A stretch of 64,000 nt of DNA from positions 156,335,001 through 156,399,000 of the forward strand of contig NC_081295.1 in assembly GCF_030435805.1 (NCBI RefSeq). Direction: 5' to 3'. Both the position numbers and the translations under genes were made by a program. The DNA comes from Mustela lutreola. Taxonomy: Eukaryota; Chordata; Mammalia; Carnivora; Mustelidae. The notes beneath the pieces are model-generated. The model was given only the letters and a program-made list of their open reading frames with translations, had not been told where the DNA came from and made no database searches. Below are positions 23,828-34,595 of the stretch, in pieces (positions within the stretch are counted from its first letter, which is position 1; each line of letters begins with the position of its first letter).

Positions 23828-24247
23828 ATTTTTAAAAATTTAAATTCAATTAATTAACATATAATGTATTATTGGATTCAGAGGTAAAGTTTAGTGATTC
23901 ATCAGTCTTATATAATACCCAATGCTCAGTACGTCACATGCCCTCCTTAATGTCTGTCACCCAGTTACCCCATTCCCCCATTCCCACCTCCCATTCAGCA
24001 ACCCTCAGTGTTTCCTGTGATTGAGTCTCTTATGGTTTTTCTCCCTCTCTGATTTCATCTTCTTTTATTTTTTCCCTCTCTTTCCCTATGATCCTCTGTT
24101 TTGTTTCTTCAATTCTACATATCAGTGAGATCATATGATAATTGTCTTTCTCTGATGGACTTATTTCACTTAGCCGAATACCCCCTAATTCCATCCATGT
24201 TGTTGCAAATGGCAAGATTTCATTTTTTTGATGGCTGAGTAGTATTC

Positions 24248-24292
<45 letters not shown>

Positions 24293-25190
24293 TACATATA
24301 CCACATCTTCTTTATCCATTCATCTGTCAATGGACATCTGGGCTCTTTCCATAGTTTGGCTATTGTGGACATTGCTGCTATAAATATTGGGGTGCAGGTG
24401 TCCCTTTGGATCACTACTCTTGTATCTTTGGGGTAAATACCTAGTATTGCAATTGCTGGGTCATAAGATAGCACTACTTTCAAATTCTTGAGGAATCTCC
24501 ATACTGTTTTTCAGAGTGGCTGCACCAGCTTGCATTCCCACCAACAGTGAAGGAAGCTTTCCCTTTTTCCACATCCTTGCCAACATCTGTCGTTTCCTGA
24601 CTTGTTAATTTTAGGCATTATGACAGGAATGAGGTGGTATTTCATCGTGGTTTTGATTTGCATTTCCTTGATGCCAAGTGATATGGAACATTTTTTCATG
24701 TGTCTGTTGGCCATTTGTATTTGTTATTTGGAGGAATGTCTGTTCATGTCTTCTGCTCATTTCTTGATTGGACGATTTGTTCTTTGGGTGTTGAGTTAGG
24801 TAAGCTCTTCATAGATTTTGGATACTAGCCCTTTATCTGATATATCATTTGCAAATATCTTTTCCCAATCTGTTAGTTGTCTTTTGGTTCTGTTGACTGT
24901 TTCCTTTGCTGTGCAAAAGCTTTTTTTTTTTTTTTTTTTTTTTAAATCTTGATGAAGTCTCAATAGTTCATTTTTGCCTTTGTTCCCTTGCCTTTGAGAC
25001 ATGTCTAGCAAGAAGTTGCTGTAGCCTGTGTTCTCCTCTAGGATCTTGATGGATTTCTGTCAGATCTAGGTCTTTCATCAATTTTTAATCTATTTTTGTA
25101 TATAGTGTAAGGAAATGGTCCACTTTCATTCTTAGGCATGTTCTATAACCATGTTTACTCATGTTAATTTCTCTGATTCAGGAGCCTACT
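23828..25190 (-). repeat. Carnivoran L1, 5'-truncated, antisense (3' UTR and end of ORF2)
   Basis: The 3' UTR lies at 23828-24240 on the plus-strand left. From about 24240 the minus strand encodes the C-terminal part of the L1 ORF2 protein: 'SYDPAIAILGIYPKDT', 'FIAAMSTIAKLWKEP', '[20 protein letters not shown]' and '[13 protein letters not shown]'. Stops and frameshifts break it into frames of 67-87 codons, so it is inactive. A (TA)n/(CA)n microsatellite at 24250-24300 lies at the place where ORF2 normally reads about YTMEYYSA. A T-run at 24921-24943 also interrupts it. The truncation at 25190 is typical of L1 insertion. Confidence 0.85.
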
Positions 25191-27870
25191 GTTGTCATGT
25201 TACAAAGACATCAGGATGGAAAAAGTCAGACAATGAGGGGGCATTTTTTGCAGAACCAGAATGGACTTCATGCATATGTGCCACAACTTTTATAGAACAT
25301 TACTGCTGACTTTGCATGAAAGCCAGCTGGGGTGTTTCCTCCAATACTTAGCTTTAGTCATTTTGGTGTAAGCCTCCATTTTGATGACAACAATTTCAGA
25401 AGGTAAGAGAATTTTACATGATTTCTAGAACACTTACATATCTATGCAAATACAACATAAAGAAAGCTCAGTACTACTCATTTGACAATGCCCATGTAAT
25501 TTAATATATTAAATAGACCTGATGAGTTTAATGCATGCTTTGAAGTATTCCCAGAACCGTCTGGAAAGAATCACAAAGTTCTTCCAGGTCAAAAGACTCT
25601 ATTTAGAATTTGATTTGGGGAAGTTTGAGAAAAATACCAAAAAAGTTTTAAAGCACTTGGTCAAATATGATCAAAGGTCACTGTGAAGCAACACTTTGTT
25701 ACCTACTTAACCAAAGTGATAATAAAAGATTTTAAAGGCAAATAGGAGGTCACATGGTTGTTTGCAAAAATCAGCTTTTTTAATATTGAGAAGGTTCTAT
25801 TTTCCTAAATAATCAAAGACTTGAAAAATATGGGGGAAGTATTTTGGCAAAACATAGAATCCTTCTTTTCAAGGCAAATAACTTTAAAAAATATTTTAAG
25901 AATCCCAAAATATTTTTTAATTTCTTACCAAGTGCAGAACAACAGTTCAATTAACTTTGTCTTTCTTACAGATGAAAGAAATTAAAGATCTAGTAGTACA
26001 TAAGAGCACTGTTGCTATTAAAGTTTTTTTCTTAAAAACAAAAAAACAAATCAACCAACAAACCCTTATAACAAATTCATTCAATCTTATCCCTCTTGAT
26101 CACACTTAAAATTCCTTTCCCAAGATTCCTTTTTCACAAAAATTCTACAACATTCTATGCCCATTTTAGTTTGTCTCTTGTTCTCTTTTCCCATTCAAAA
26201 ACAACCAGCTTAACCTGAGGACAAAATTCCATTCATTACCCTAACCAAAAATATACCACCATTTCTCCTACTTATTCTTACCAAAAACCAAAACAAACAA
26301 ACAAAACCACACAAGAAACCAAAAACCAACATCTTAACTTCCCTTGCATAATTATATATATTAATTAGAATTCTTAACTTTTAGAAATCTTAGTTTCTAG
26401 TGAAAACCAAATAGTAAGCAATTGTGAACTGTTATACCAGCATTCTTTAGATTGAGAAATTTATGAATACATTTTATAATTTCTAGAAACATATGCCTTT
26501 TTTAAAAATTCTCCAAGGTAACACCAACATATCCAAATATATTTTAGTTTCTCTGTAATAAGAAGCCAAAAATAAACAAACCTAAGTACAGTAAATAATG
26601 TTTCAGCATTTTATCTTATCTGGAAGTGTACATGTTGAACAACTACACATCATCTAATTTAATGTAGTGTAACTCTAATGTTTTAAGTTACCAAAAAGAT
26701 GTGGGGAAACTAATTTCATAGACATAAATATTGCTGAAAAATTTATATATACATTTACCTTACATCTATTTAATTCACTTGCTCTTAATAATAATGTTTT
26801 GATGACTTATGAACCTTACATGGACACTAAACAGCTCAACATCATTTTTAAGTTATCTTCCTTGCTAATAAATTCTGTAATTTGAGATAACATAAGCTTA
26901 TTTGATTTTTAGTAAACCCAGATAGAGGTATTATATTCAATGCCAACAACTCTAAAAACATACCTGTTTTAATTAAATTAACAAACCAGATAGCTTTTAT
27001 TAGTTAAAGATTAATCTTAGATCATGTGAACCTAAAAACATTTGGGTTACGTTTCTATTATATTTCTGATAATTTAATTTATGTAAGTGCTTAATTTCCT
27101 TAATCCTCTTTTACAAATTAATCTTGGCAGTGCCATCCAGAGGTAGAAAATACCTTATACGTACCACACAGATATATGAACATACAGAGAGACGCAAACA
27201 GAGACCTTATTGTTTTCAAGTTTAAGCTATGAGAAGGGTATAACAATGCGGAATTCACTAGTTCATAGGAGAGTAGCCAGATCCAAAGTTTTGTGGCAGG
27301 TGGGATAAACTGAGGTTAGTTGCTCAGATGGCAAAAACTTTTTCAACTGGTATTTGTGGAGAAGACACTGACAATTTGTATTTGTCCTTGACAAGTAGCC
27401 TCATGGAAACTGTGGGCTAGATGGGGGAGGGCGAGCTTCTAAAAGGTCTTCCTCCACCCTTCCATCTCCCCACCCCCCCACCCCTGCTTTTCTCTCCAGG
27501 CTTATGGAGTTGGGGATGATGTAGATAAGAGTTCTTGAAGAGGTTACAAGCCTTTTGAGATAAATCGGGGAGCTTTTGAGATTGGTGGAAGTGAATGGGT
27601 AGAATGTGACCTGCCTCTAGAGCCTCATTTCTCATTTTACAAGTTGTAAGGTAAAGAGAGTAGCTCCTACTTTCTCAAAGAATTGGGTTGTAACTTAAAT
27701 GACATCATAGATCCATCTCTCCAACTTCATTATCCTGTTTGCTACTTTCTTTCTGGGTACCTAGTTCTAATTCAATGTAGGGAGTAAGACTTTGAAAAAT
27801 TCCTACCAGTCTCTGAATATCAGTTTTCAACCTGGCTAACTTTTGACCACAGATCTACTTAAAACAAAAT
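25191..27870. other. AT-rich DNA, unclassified
   Basis: No coding capacity. Composition is strongly AT-rich and part of it (26030-26340) is nearly free of G on the plus strand. It could be a very old repeat or retroviral remnant, but I found no diagnostic motif. Confidence 0.3.
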
Positions 27871-27876
27871 TATTTT

Positions 27877-28036
27877 TTAAAAAAGACTTTACTTATTTAT
27901 ATGATAGACAAAGATCACAAGTAGGCAGAGAGGCAGGCAGAGAGAGGGAGAGGGAAGCAGACTGAGCAGAGAGCCTGATGTGGGGCTTGCTCCCTGAAGG
28001 CAGAGGTTTTAACCAACTGAGCCACCCAGGTGCCCC
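27877..28036 (-). repeat. CanSINE, antisense, with target-site duplication
   Basis: Ends 'gagccacccaggtgcccc'. A perfect 14-bp duplication AACAAAATTATTTT flanks it at 27863-27876 and 28037-28050. The insertion is intact at both ends. Confidence 0.93.
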
Positions 28037-28050
28037 AACAAAATTATTTT

Positions 28051-29375
28051 AAATGTCTTATCACTTTTCAGCTAGAACAAATAATACATGTTTCTGGCAG
28101 TATGGAATTATGCCCTTTGAGGGTAAGACAGGACCCCAAACAGAGTGCACAGGATATTAACTTGCTGAGATCCAGAGCAACTCCCAAATACTGCTCAAAG
28201 AAAAGAACCTGCGTGTCTACAGCAGAAAGTCAAGCCAAGTTTTTAGGACATAAAATAAGATCTAGGAAGCAGTAGCCATCTCTGGGAGACAAAGAATCAA
28301 TAACCAATGCATCTGGATTTGGAAAGGAAGGGACAATGTGAAATTTTTTCCCTCTCTCAATGGAGTACTACAGACAGATTCAGAAAAGCGGTTTCTGGTA
28401 AGAAATTTAACCCTTTACTGGTTTTTGCGAGTTTTTCCAGGATCCCCTCTGCAGGCTCTGATATCTACTAGAGATTCCCCTTGATTGTTTAAGGCAATAA
28501 TGTTTACCAGAAAATCTCTCAGTTTTGTCAATTCTGGGAGGGGCCCGGATTGGGACCCTCCTTTGAAAGTAGATATAGGGGTGTCTGTAGGTGATTAATT
28601 TGGAAGACTTTTGTTCATGGTCCTGTGAAGGCAACTGAGGCAGAGGATTGGCAGAATGAGTACTTAGGTAAAGGAGAGTGGAAGGGGGCAGTGAGAGTTA
28701 TGCCAGTCTTTTGTATTAGGTACTTCTTATGTCTTTAATTTTGAATCAGCTCTTTTTGCAATGAAGCTTTCAATGAAACTAGTTTTGGAATTTTGAAATC
28801 TTTGCTTATAAGCGCACTTCTTAAAGGATCTTATCCAGTTAGAATGTTCCTTATAATGGCAACTATAATTCCAAGGTTATTCAAAAGTTCACCCATTTTC
28901 CCAGCAAGGCACAAGAGCTTGGCCCAGGGACCAGGTAAGTGGATGGAACCTATCTTGCCTCTGGAGTCTGTACAGTATTTTAATTATGAGGGCTCTGTTT
29001 TCCAATAGCTCTTCTAAAACACTGCAACTCAATGTGTTTTTTGAACAGGATGGGTGATTTCAGGAAGCTTCAAGAACAGAAACCAAAGAGTACTCATCAG
29101 GAAAAGTGATGCCTTTATAAAAACAAAAAGGACAAGCCTTTTGAACAGATCCCAGATAAAGCCTGCGGAGCCTAAACAATGCAAAGCGAGAATTACTTGA
29201 ATCCAGGAGGAGAGTTACCCTCAAACTCCAGGGTTGGGAGAAAGTGGTGAGCTTGATGGACCCAGTGGGTCCTGGCCCCTGTTTGCTCACCAGCCTCGAA
29301 GTTGTTGGGGCACTTCTCTGCATCCCACTTCTCTGACACGAAGTGATGTCAACCTCAAAAATAAAATGGCTAGTT
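28051..29375. other. Unclassified DNA, possible old LTR-element remnant
   Basis: No cellular gene recognised. Minus-strand frames at 28407-28634 and 29060-29323 have a composition I associate loosely with retroviral fossils, but no family motif supports a call. Left as unknown. Confidence 0.25.
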
Positions 29376-29442
29376 GGGGCACCGGGGTGGCTCAGTGGGT
29401 TAAAGCCTCTGCCTTCAGCTCAGGTCATGATCCCAGGGCCAT
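29376..29442 (+). repeat. CanSINE, 3'-truncated head
   Basis: The head 'ggggcaccggggtggctcag' through 'caggtcatgatcccagggcc' is followed by unrelated sequence. The CT-rich body and A-tail are missing. Confidence 0.8.
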
Positions 29443-29471
29443 CATCAGTCATTCCAGCCTCTTTCTTTGCT

Positions 29472-29541
29472 CCCTAGGCCTAGGGTTACCAGCTGCTTCC
29501 TAGGGTTGCTGCCTAGGGTTGCTGCCTTCCTAGGGTTGCTA
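29472..29541 (+). repeat. Short tandem repeat with CTAGGGTT core
   Basis: Four copies of CTAGGGTT, three of them followed by GCTGC or similar, with irregular spacing. It looks like a local minisatellite. Confidence 0.8.
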
Positions 29542-30489
29542 AACCTTCACGTTGTCTTTTATACTCAGAGTTGCCATGCCATGCTAATAACCTTGTCATG
29601 ATGGAGTGATTCTCGATATTAAATTCACCCTGTGCAAGGAACTGGGGTAGTTTCTGCCTCCTAGTTGGACTCTGACAAGCAGACACCATCTGTTAGACTC
29701 ACTACACAAACACAGTGCTGGAGAAACAGTGTATGTTTCTAGGTCACCGTCCCTCTCTCCGTATCTATGTAAGGTGCTGCATCGCCCCCCTGGCCTACAG
29801 ATAAGGGCATGCTGGCTGGGGAGAGTGGTGACCCGAAGGAACCTAGAGAGCCACAGGGAGGCGCAATGTTTGGCAGCAACTGAGGAGGAAATCTCATGCA
29901 ACAGTTTTACTGAGACTAAGATCTGCTGTAATTTGTAGGTACACAGAAGAAGAAGAGAAACATAACCTTGCTTGTCTAGAAAGGAAATGGATTGTAAGTA
30001 TTTAATTATTACTGATAGCTAAGTGCCTTAGAGACTATAAATTGTTTGGCTTGGATATCTTTATAAGCTAGAGAGCCAACTGTAAACACTGGACAATCAA
30101 TTGAATACATTTTAAATTGGAATAGTTCATAACTCAGGTGTTCTCACTTTCCTAATTTCCCTAGTAATTAGCCAGTGACAGTACTTTCAAAACTGGACAA
30201 TCCTCACCAGGAAGCATATACTCTGAAAAAAGTCAGTTTTCTCCACCAGAGCCAGACTCTGACCTATGGCTAACCTATTAACTAGACAAGCAACAAAGGC
30301 CAAAGGACAGTCATCACTTCAACCTACATCTTCTAGTTTCAGATTACAGTGTAAGGAGAAGGCAGAGAGGAGCAATGTGATCAACCAAATATTCTGGGGG
30401 TGCCTCTCATGGCAAATCGAGAAGTTTCTGTAAAATATATTTCCTTCCAAACACTGTTTGACCCACAGGAAGTCTGGGAAATCTTCAAA
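29542..30489. other. Intergenic DNA, no gene recognised
   Basis: Nothing classifiable. A 101-codon minus frame at 29596-29901 has no domain signature. Confidence 0.45.
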
Positions 30490-31975
30490 AACATGCATTT
30501 TAAAGATGCAATCCCAAACTTCTACGGATGATGAAAAATAATCAAGAAAATGTCATAACCAACAAAACGAAACGAAACAAAACAAAACACCTCAGGGCAT
30601 TCCACAAAACTGTTGGGTTACAAACAGTCCCAATACTATGTAAATTGTTTCAGTTGGTAGGAAATGAGAAAAAACTTCCACGCTCTCTTAATGAACAGGT
30701 ATAATATTAACACCCAAACATGAAAAAGTTAGTATATGCACAAAAAGAAAATTTCAGATCAACATGTTCTAAAAACCAATGCAAAATCTGAAATAAAATG
30801 TTAGTCAATATTGAGAAAATAAAACATTACCCAATATTAACCTACCATGAAGAAGCAGGGTCTACACTAGAAATAGAACAATGATTCAGTATTAGGAGCG
30901 CTATTAATATCACACCAAATTAAGAGTTCTAAGGAGGAAAAAAGCCCCACATGATTACATGATTACCTCTACTGATGCTGAAAACGCCTCAGACACAATT
31001 CACCCATTTTTAAGAAAAACCCTTGAAAAAATATAGAAGAATTAATTATTCCTTAGCATGATTTAAGAATACATAATTTAATCCTAAGGCCAAGATCTTA
31101 ATGTGGAAACCCTGAAAGCATTTGCACTAATGGCAGAAACAATGCAATGATGCCTGTTATTTTCACTACATGTGAAACATTTTCCTGATAGACTAAAGTC
31201 AGCAATTATAGGTGTAAGAACTGGAAAAGAAGATAGACAAATATATTTACAGGTGACATATAGTATACAGGGAAAGCTCTAGACATACACCAAGACAGAA
31301 GCCACTAGCCACACTTGGCTACTTACACTTAAATTAACTCATCAAATAAAATAAAATTCAGTTCCCTCAGTCACACATTTCAAGTGTTTCACAGCCACAG
31401 ATAGCTGGTGACTACCACACTGGACAGTGTGGACGCAGGATATTTCTGCCAAGGAAATTTCCATTAGGCAATGCTGCCCTAGCGAATCAATGATAAAGCT
31501 AATTCAAATAAACCAGAATACAATTCAGCAAGATAATATAAAATTAACATGTAAAAATAACAGCCTTTCTGGGGCGCCTGGATGCCTCAGTTGGTTGAGC
31601 ATCCGATTCTTGGTTTCAGCTCAGGTCACGGTCTCATGGGTGGTGGGATTGAGCCCCACGTCAGGCTCTGAGCTCAGTGCCCGTTTTGCGTGAGAGATTC
31701 TCTCCCTCTGTCCCTCTCCCTGCTTGCTTGCTCTCTCTCTCAAATCAATCAATAAGTCTTTTAAAGAAAATTTTTAAAAAGTAACATTTCTATACCCAAA
31801 TAATTACTAATTAGGGGAACAATGCATTAGGAAACCTCACTTACAAAAACAACAAACAAATTCTTAGCAAAAACTTAAAACACTTCTGAAAGACATAGAG
31901 TAGCCTTCAACAAATGGAAAGACAACCCTCCTTCTTGATTAGGATGTCACATCATCATCAAGAACTGAGTTCTCC
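30490..31975 (+). repeat. Ancient L1 ORF2 fragment, sense, split by a CanSINE
   Basis: Decayed reverse-transcriptase-region wording in order: 'tcagtattaggagcgctatt', 'cacatgattacatgattacc', 'gatgctgaaaacgcctcaga', 'acccatttttaagaaaaacc', then 'gaatacaattcagcaagata' and 'caacaaatggaaagacaacc'. No frame is open. The CanSINE at 31571-31770 interrupts it, and the RPS15A retrocopy follows immediately. Confidence 0.65.
31571..31770 (+). repeat. CanSINE, sense
   Basis: Head 'ggggcgcctggatgcctcag', a middle with 'gagccccacgtcaggctctg', and a tail ending 'aatcaataagtcttttaaag'. Inserted in the old L1. Confidence 0.92.
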
Positions 31976-31994
31976 CCAAGTTATTTATTTTAAT

Positions 31995-32413
31995 GTATTT
32001 GTCCATTTTATTTGTATGTATGCATTACATCCCTAGAAAAAGAATCCCAGGAGTTTCCCTCCTGTTGGTTTTCATCTTGCTTCTTCCTGGTCCACAATAC
32101 CAACTTGAGGTTGTCAGGACAATGGAACTAAACTGGTGGGACAGGAGAAGTTTATTCTGCCATTTTTCTAGATCTTTCAGTTTTACATCAAATTGAGAGT
32201 TGATGATTCCACACTTGTTTAACCTGCCCGTGAGGGTCACAACAATTTTCTCAGCACTGTGGTCAACAGTGGTTTCAAATTCAGCCATGTAACCACGCTT
32301 CATCATCACAGCTGGAAACAGCTGGGGCTTGGCCTAATAAGAACATGGTGTTTGCCTCTTCTCGGCTCTGTTAATGCTCTTGAGAGCATCAGCCAGGACA
32401 TTCACGGCACCAT
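31995..32413 (-). pseudogene. RPS15AP: Processed pseudogene of ribosomal protein S15a
   Basis: Read on the minus strand from an ATG at 32413, conceptual pieces match RPS15A (130 residues, small ribosomal subunit): 'NVLADALKSINRAEKR', then after a frameshift/deletion 'VMMKRGYMAEFE', 'KIVVTLTGRLNKCGII' and 'DVKLKDLEKWQNKLLLS', ending near 'TPGILFL'. The segment has no introns and ends with 'gggatgtaatgcatacatac' followed by AATAAAAT, the short RPS15A 3' UTR. A residual stop after the AEKR block and shifted frames near both ends rule out function. It is a retrotransposed copy, next to an old L1 fragment. The parent identification is very secure. Confidence 0.92.
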
Positions 32414-33119
32414 TATGGTAGCAGGGAAACTGGAGGAAAGAGTTCCTAAGCCATTTGCAAATTTAGTGGATCCCGTTAAAAATATCCAGTGAGCTTCCTC
32501 ATGGAGCTCGAAAAGTTTACCATTAAGTTAATTAGGAAAATACCGAAGACAAAACCTTTAAGGAAAACTGGCCCCCTCGCTAAAACATACAACGAAACCT
32601 CTCTAATCAACAGTACGTTACTGGCACATGAGTAGGCAGCCAGACAGTGGGCTGAATGGAAATTTCACAGTAACAACTACCTATATGAGTCTAGTCCAAG
32701 ATCGAAGTGGTATTTCAAATCCTGGAGAAAAAGGTTTTCATAAAGCCTTTTGATTCAATTATATACCTGTCTGGAGAAAACTAAAATTAGATCTATTCTT
32801 CACACCATACACAAGAATAAACTTGGTGCTATAAATTGACCTTTCAAACTTTACTGTTTGTAAAAATCTCTAAATTAAAAAAAAAAAAAAACCAACTTAA
32901 AAAAATAACAATGACTAGTCCAGAAGGCAAATACTGAACCTGAGGGGCTGTGACTCAGGAGCATGAACTCTCAGGGACTCCTCAGCACTCCTCTTGGGAC
33001 CGGGAGCCTCCCTGCCTTTGCTCAGCCCCTTCCTCAGCCCGGGATAGCCTCTCCCTTGCCACTTCGAGAAAACTTGCTCCAGACTAAACTTCACAGGGCA
33101 GTTCTCTTTTCCGAAGGTT
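32414..33119. other. Intergenic DNA, no gene recognised
   Basis: No gene or classified repeat. An A-run lies at about 32877-32892. Confidence 0.45.
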
Positions 33120-33321
33120 AGTCTTGAGCAACCCAGCAGTTGCACTACTGGATGTTTACCCGAAGGAGACGAAAGCATCACTTCGACGGGGTGCGCGCAC
33201 CCTGATGTCTAGAGCAGCATTATTTGCAGTTACCGAACTATGGGAACACCCAAGTCCCATCCTCTGATGAACGGATAAGGAAGAAAGGCCGTGTGCACAC
33301 ACACAATGGAAAACTACTCGG

Positions 33322-33359
<38 letters not shown>

Positions 33360-33690
33360 TAATCTTGCCATTTGCCACCACTCGGGTGGAGCTAGAGAGT
33401 CTAACGCCGGGCGATATCAGTCCGTCAAAGACAAATACTGTATGATTTCACTCACCTGTGGAATTTAAGAAACAAAACACAGGAACAAGGCGTGGGAGCG
33501 GGGGCGGGGGGGTACCAAGAACAGACTCTGAAGTCTGGAGAACACACTGACTGACGGTCACCAGAGGGGAGGTGGGTGGGGGGATGGGGCAATAGGGGAC
33601 GGGGGTTTAGGAAGGCACTTGGGATGAGACGTGGGGGTTGTATGAAGTGCCGAGTCACGGATTTTTACACCTGAAACTATTATGACACTG
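33120..33690 (+). repeat. L1 3' end (ORF2 C-terminus and 3' UTR), sense
   Basis: Contains 'ctactggatgtttacccgaa' (L1 'LLVDVYPKE'), 'agcagcattatttgcagtta' and 'ccatttgccaccactcgggt', then the carnivoran 3' UTR with 'gaatttaagaaacaaaacac' and 'ttttacacctgaaactatta'. A (CA)n microsatellite (33322-33358) sits right after the 'aactactcggcc' word. The copy is truncated at its 5' end. Its many CpGs suggest youth or protection from decay. Confidence 0.82.
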
Positions 33691-33719
33691 AACTCACCAT
33701 TTCTCTGAGGCGGAGCAGC

Positions 33720-34250
33720 GGGAAAAGAGCCCCACGAGTTTAAGGGGTCTTCTCTGCGCATTGTCACCCGGCAGCGTCGAGGCGGTGAGGACACGGAGTA
33801 GACACGCAGCACGGCCGCGCTCGGACCCGTCGTCTAACCTCCCAGACTAAGTTACCACCAATCCCCGGTCCCGAGTCGCCAGGGCCCTGAGGTGAGCCCC
33901 TGGGACACCGGTTCTGGGAGCGCGTCTGCGCGCGGGGGGCTCAGGCCGCGCCCTGGGAGCGCAGGTGCCGACCGCCCCCAGGTTCCCGCGCAGCCGGGCC
34001 ACGCCCACCGCCTGCGCGCATGCGCCCCTAGGGGCCCGGCCGCCCGTGCCGAGGAGCCTGAACCCCAAGATGCTGCTGCTGTCGCCTCTCGACCGCTGTC
34101 CTGACTCCTGGGAGCGCCAATCCCGCCTTTTCCCCATGGCGAGTTTTCCAGTCCACTTCTTGGTCCATTCGTATGGGAGGAGGCCATGCCCAGGTTCCCC
34201 GGACGTCCCCGAGCCCCCTCCTGCGCGTCCTTCCTTCTAAGACAGACAGG
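33720..34250. promoter_or_regulatory. CpG island upstream of tRNA-Ser
   Basis: Dense CpG ('cacggccgcgctcggacccg', 'gagcgcgtctgcgcgcgggg') starts at the end of an L1 3' UTR and stops about 50 bp before tRNA-Ser. No Pol II exon recognised. The 90-110-codon ORFs here are GC artefacts. Confidence 0.7.
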
Positions 34251-34302
34251 AGTTCCCGAGTGTCAACTCTGGAATAAAGGACACGAGAAGGCAGAGCGTG
34301 GA

Positions 34303-34384
34303 GACGAAGTGGCCGAGTGGTTAAGGCGATGGACTGCTAATCCATTGTGCTTTGCACGCGTGGGTTCAAGTCCCACCTTCGTCG
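34303..34384 (+). tRNA. tRNA-Ser (GCT)
   Basis: An 82-nt class II tRNA begins GACGAAGTGGCCGAGTGG and ends CCCACCTTCGTCG. Anticodon GCT lies in GGACTGCTAATCC and decodes AGU/AGC. The long variable arm TTGTGCTTTGCACG can pair, as expected for serine. The acceptor GACGAAG pairs with CTTCGTC and the T stem GTGGG with CCCAC. The common mammalian copy, as I recall it, has GACGAGG/CCTCGTC, so the A-T pair here would be a compensated change that keeps the stem intact. The B box GGTTCAAGTCC fits consensus. Confidence 0.95.
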
Positions 34385-34393
34385 CTTGTATGC

Positions 34394-34397
34394 TTTT
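34394..34397 (+). terminator. Pol III terminator of tRNA-Ser
   Basis: TTTT beginning 10 nt after the tRNA 3' end. Confidence 0.7.
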
Positions 34398-34480
34398 GCT
34401 GTGACAGATGCATGAATATTTTCAAAAGTCTCCTCCTGGCATTTCCATTTGGGGATACGCTCCCCCCAGGTATCTGTTCA

Positions 34481-34595
34481 GGGCACGTCTGGCCGGCTCA
34501 GTGGATAGAGCATGCGGCTCTTGATTTGGGAGTCAGGGGTTCCAGACCCACTTTGGTGTCCAGATTACTTATATCAATAATTTTTTTTTTTAAAG
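34481..34595 (+). repeat. CanSINE, short copy
   Basis: Carries 'ggccggctcagtggatagag', 'gcggctcttgatttgggagt' and 'ggggttccagacccactttg'. This is the tRNA-like head without the CT-rich body, followed by T and A runs. It could be mistaken for a tRNA but lacks a closed acceptor stem. Confidence 0.8.

Noticed and set aside
28407-29323. Possible endogenous retrovirus remnant
   Set aside because: Composition and frames are suggestive, but no LTR pair or family motif could be named, so it is left as unclassified DNA.
29474-29541. Interstitial telomere
   Set aside because: The units are not tandem TTAGGG; spacers and a changed permutation make a plain minisatellite more likely.
34481-34560. Possible second tRNA downstream of tRNA-Ser
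   Set aside because: The sequence is the tRNA-derived head of a CanSINE. It lacks a closed acceptor stem and has the SINE continuation.
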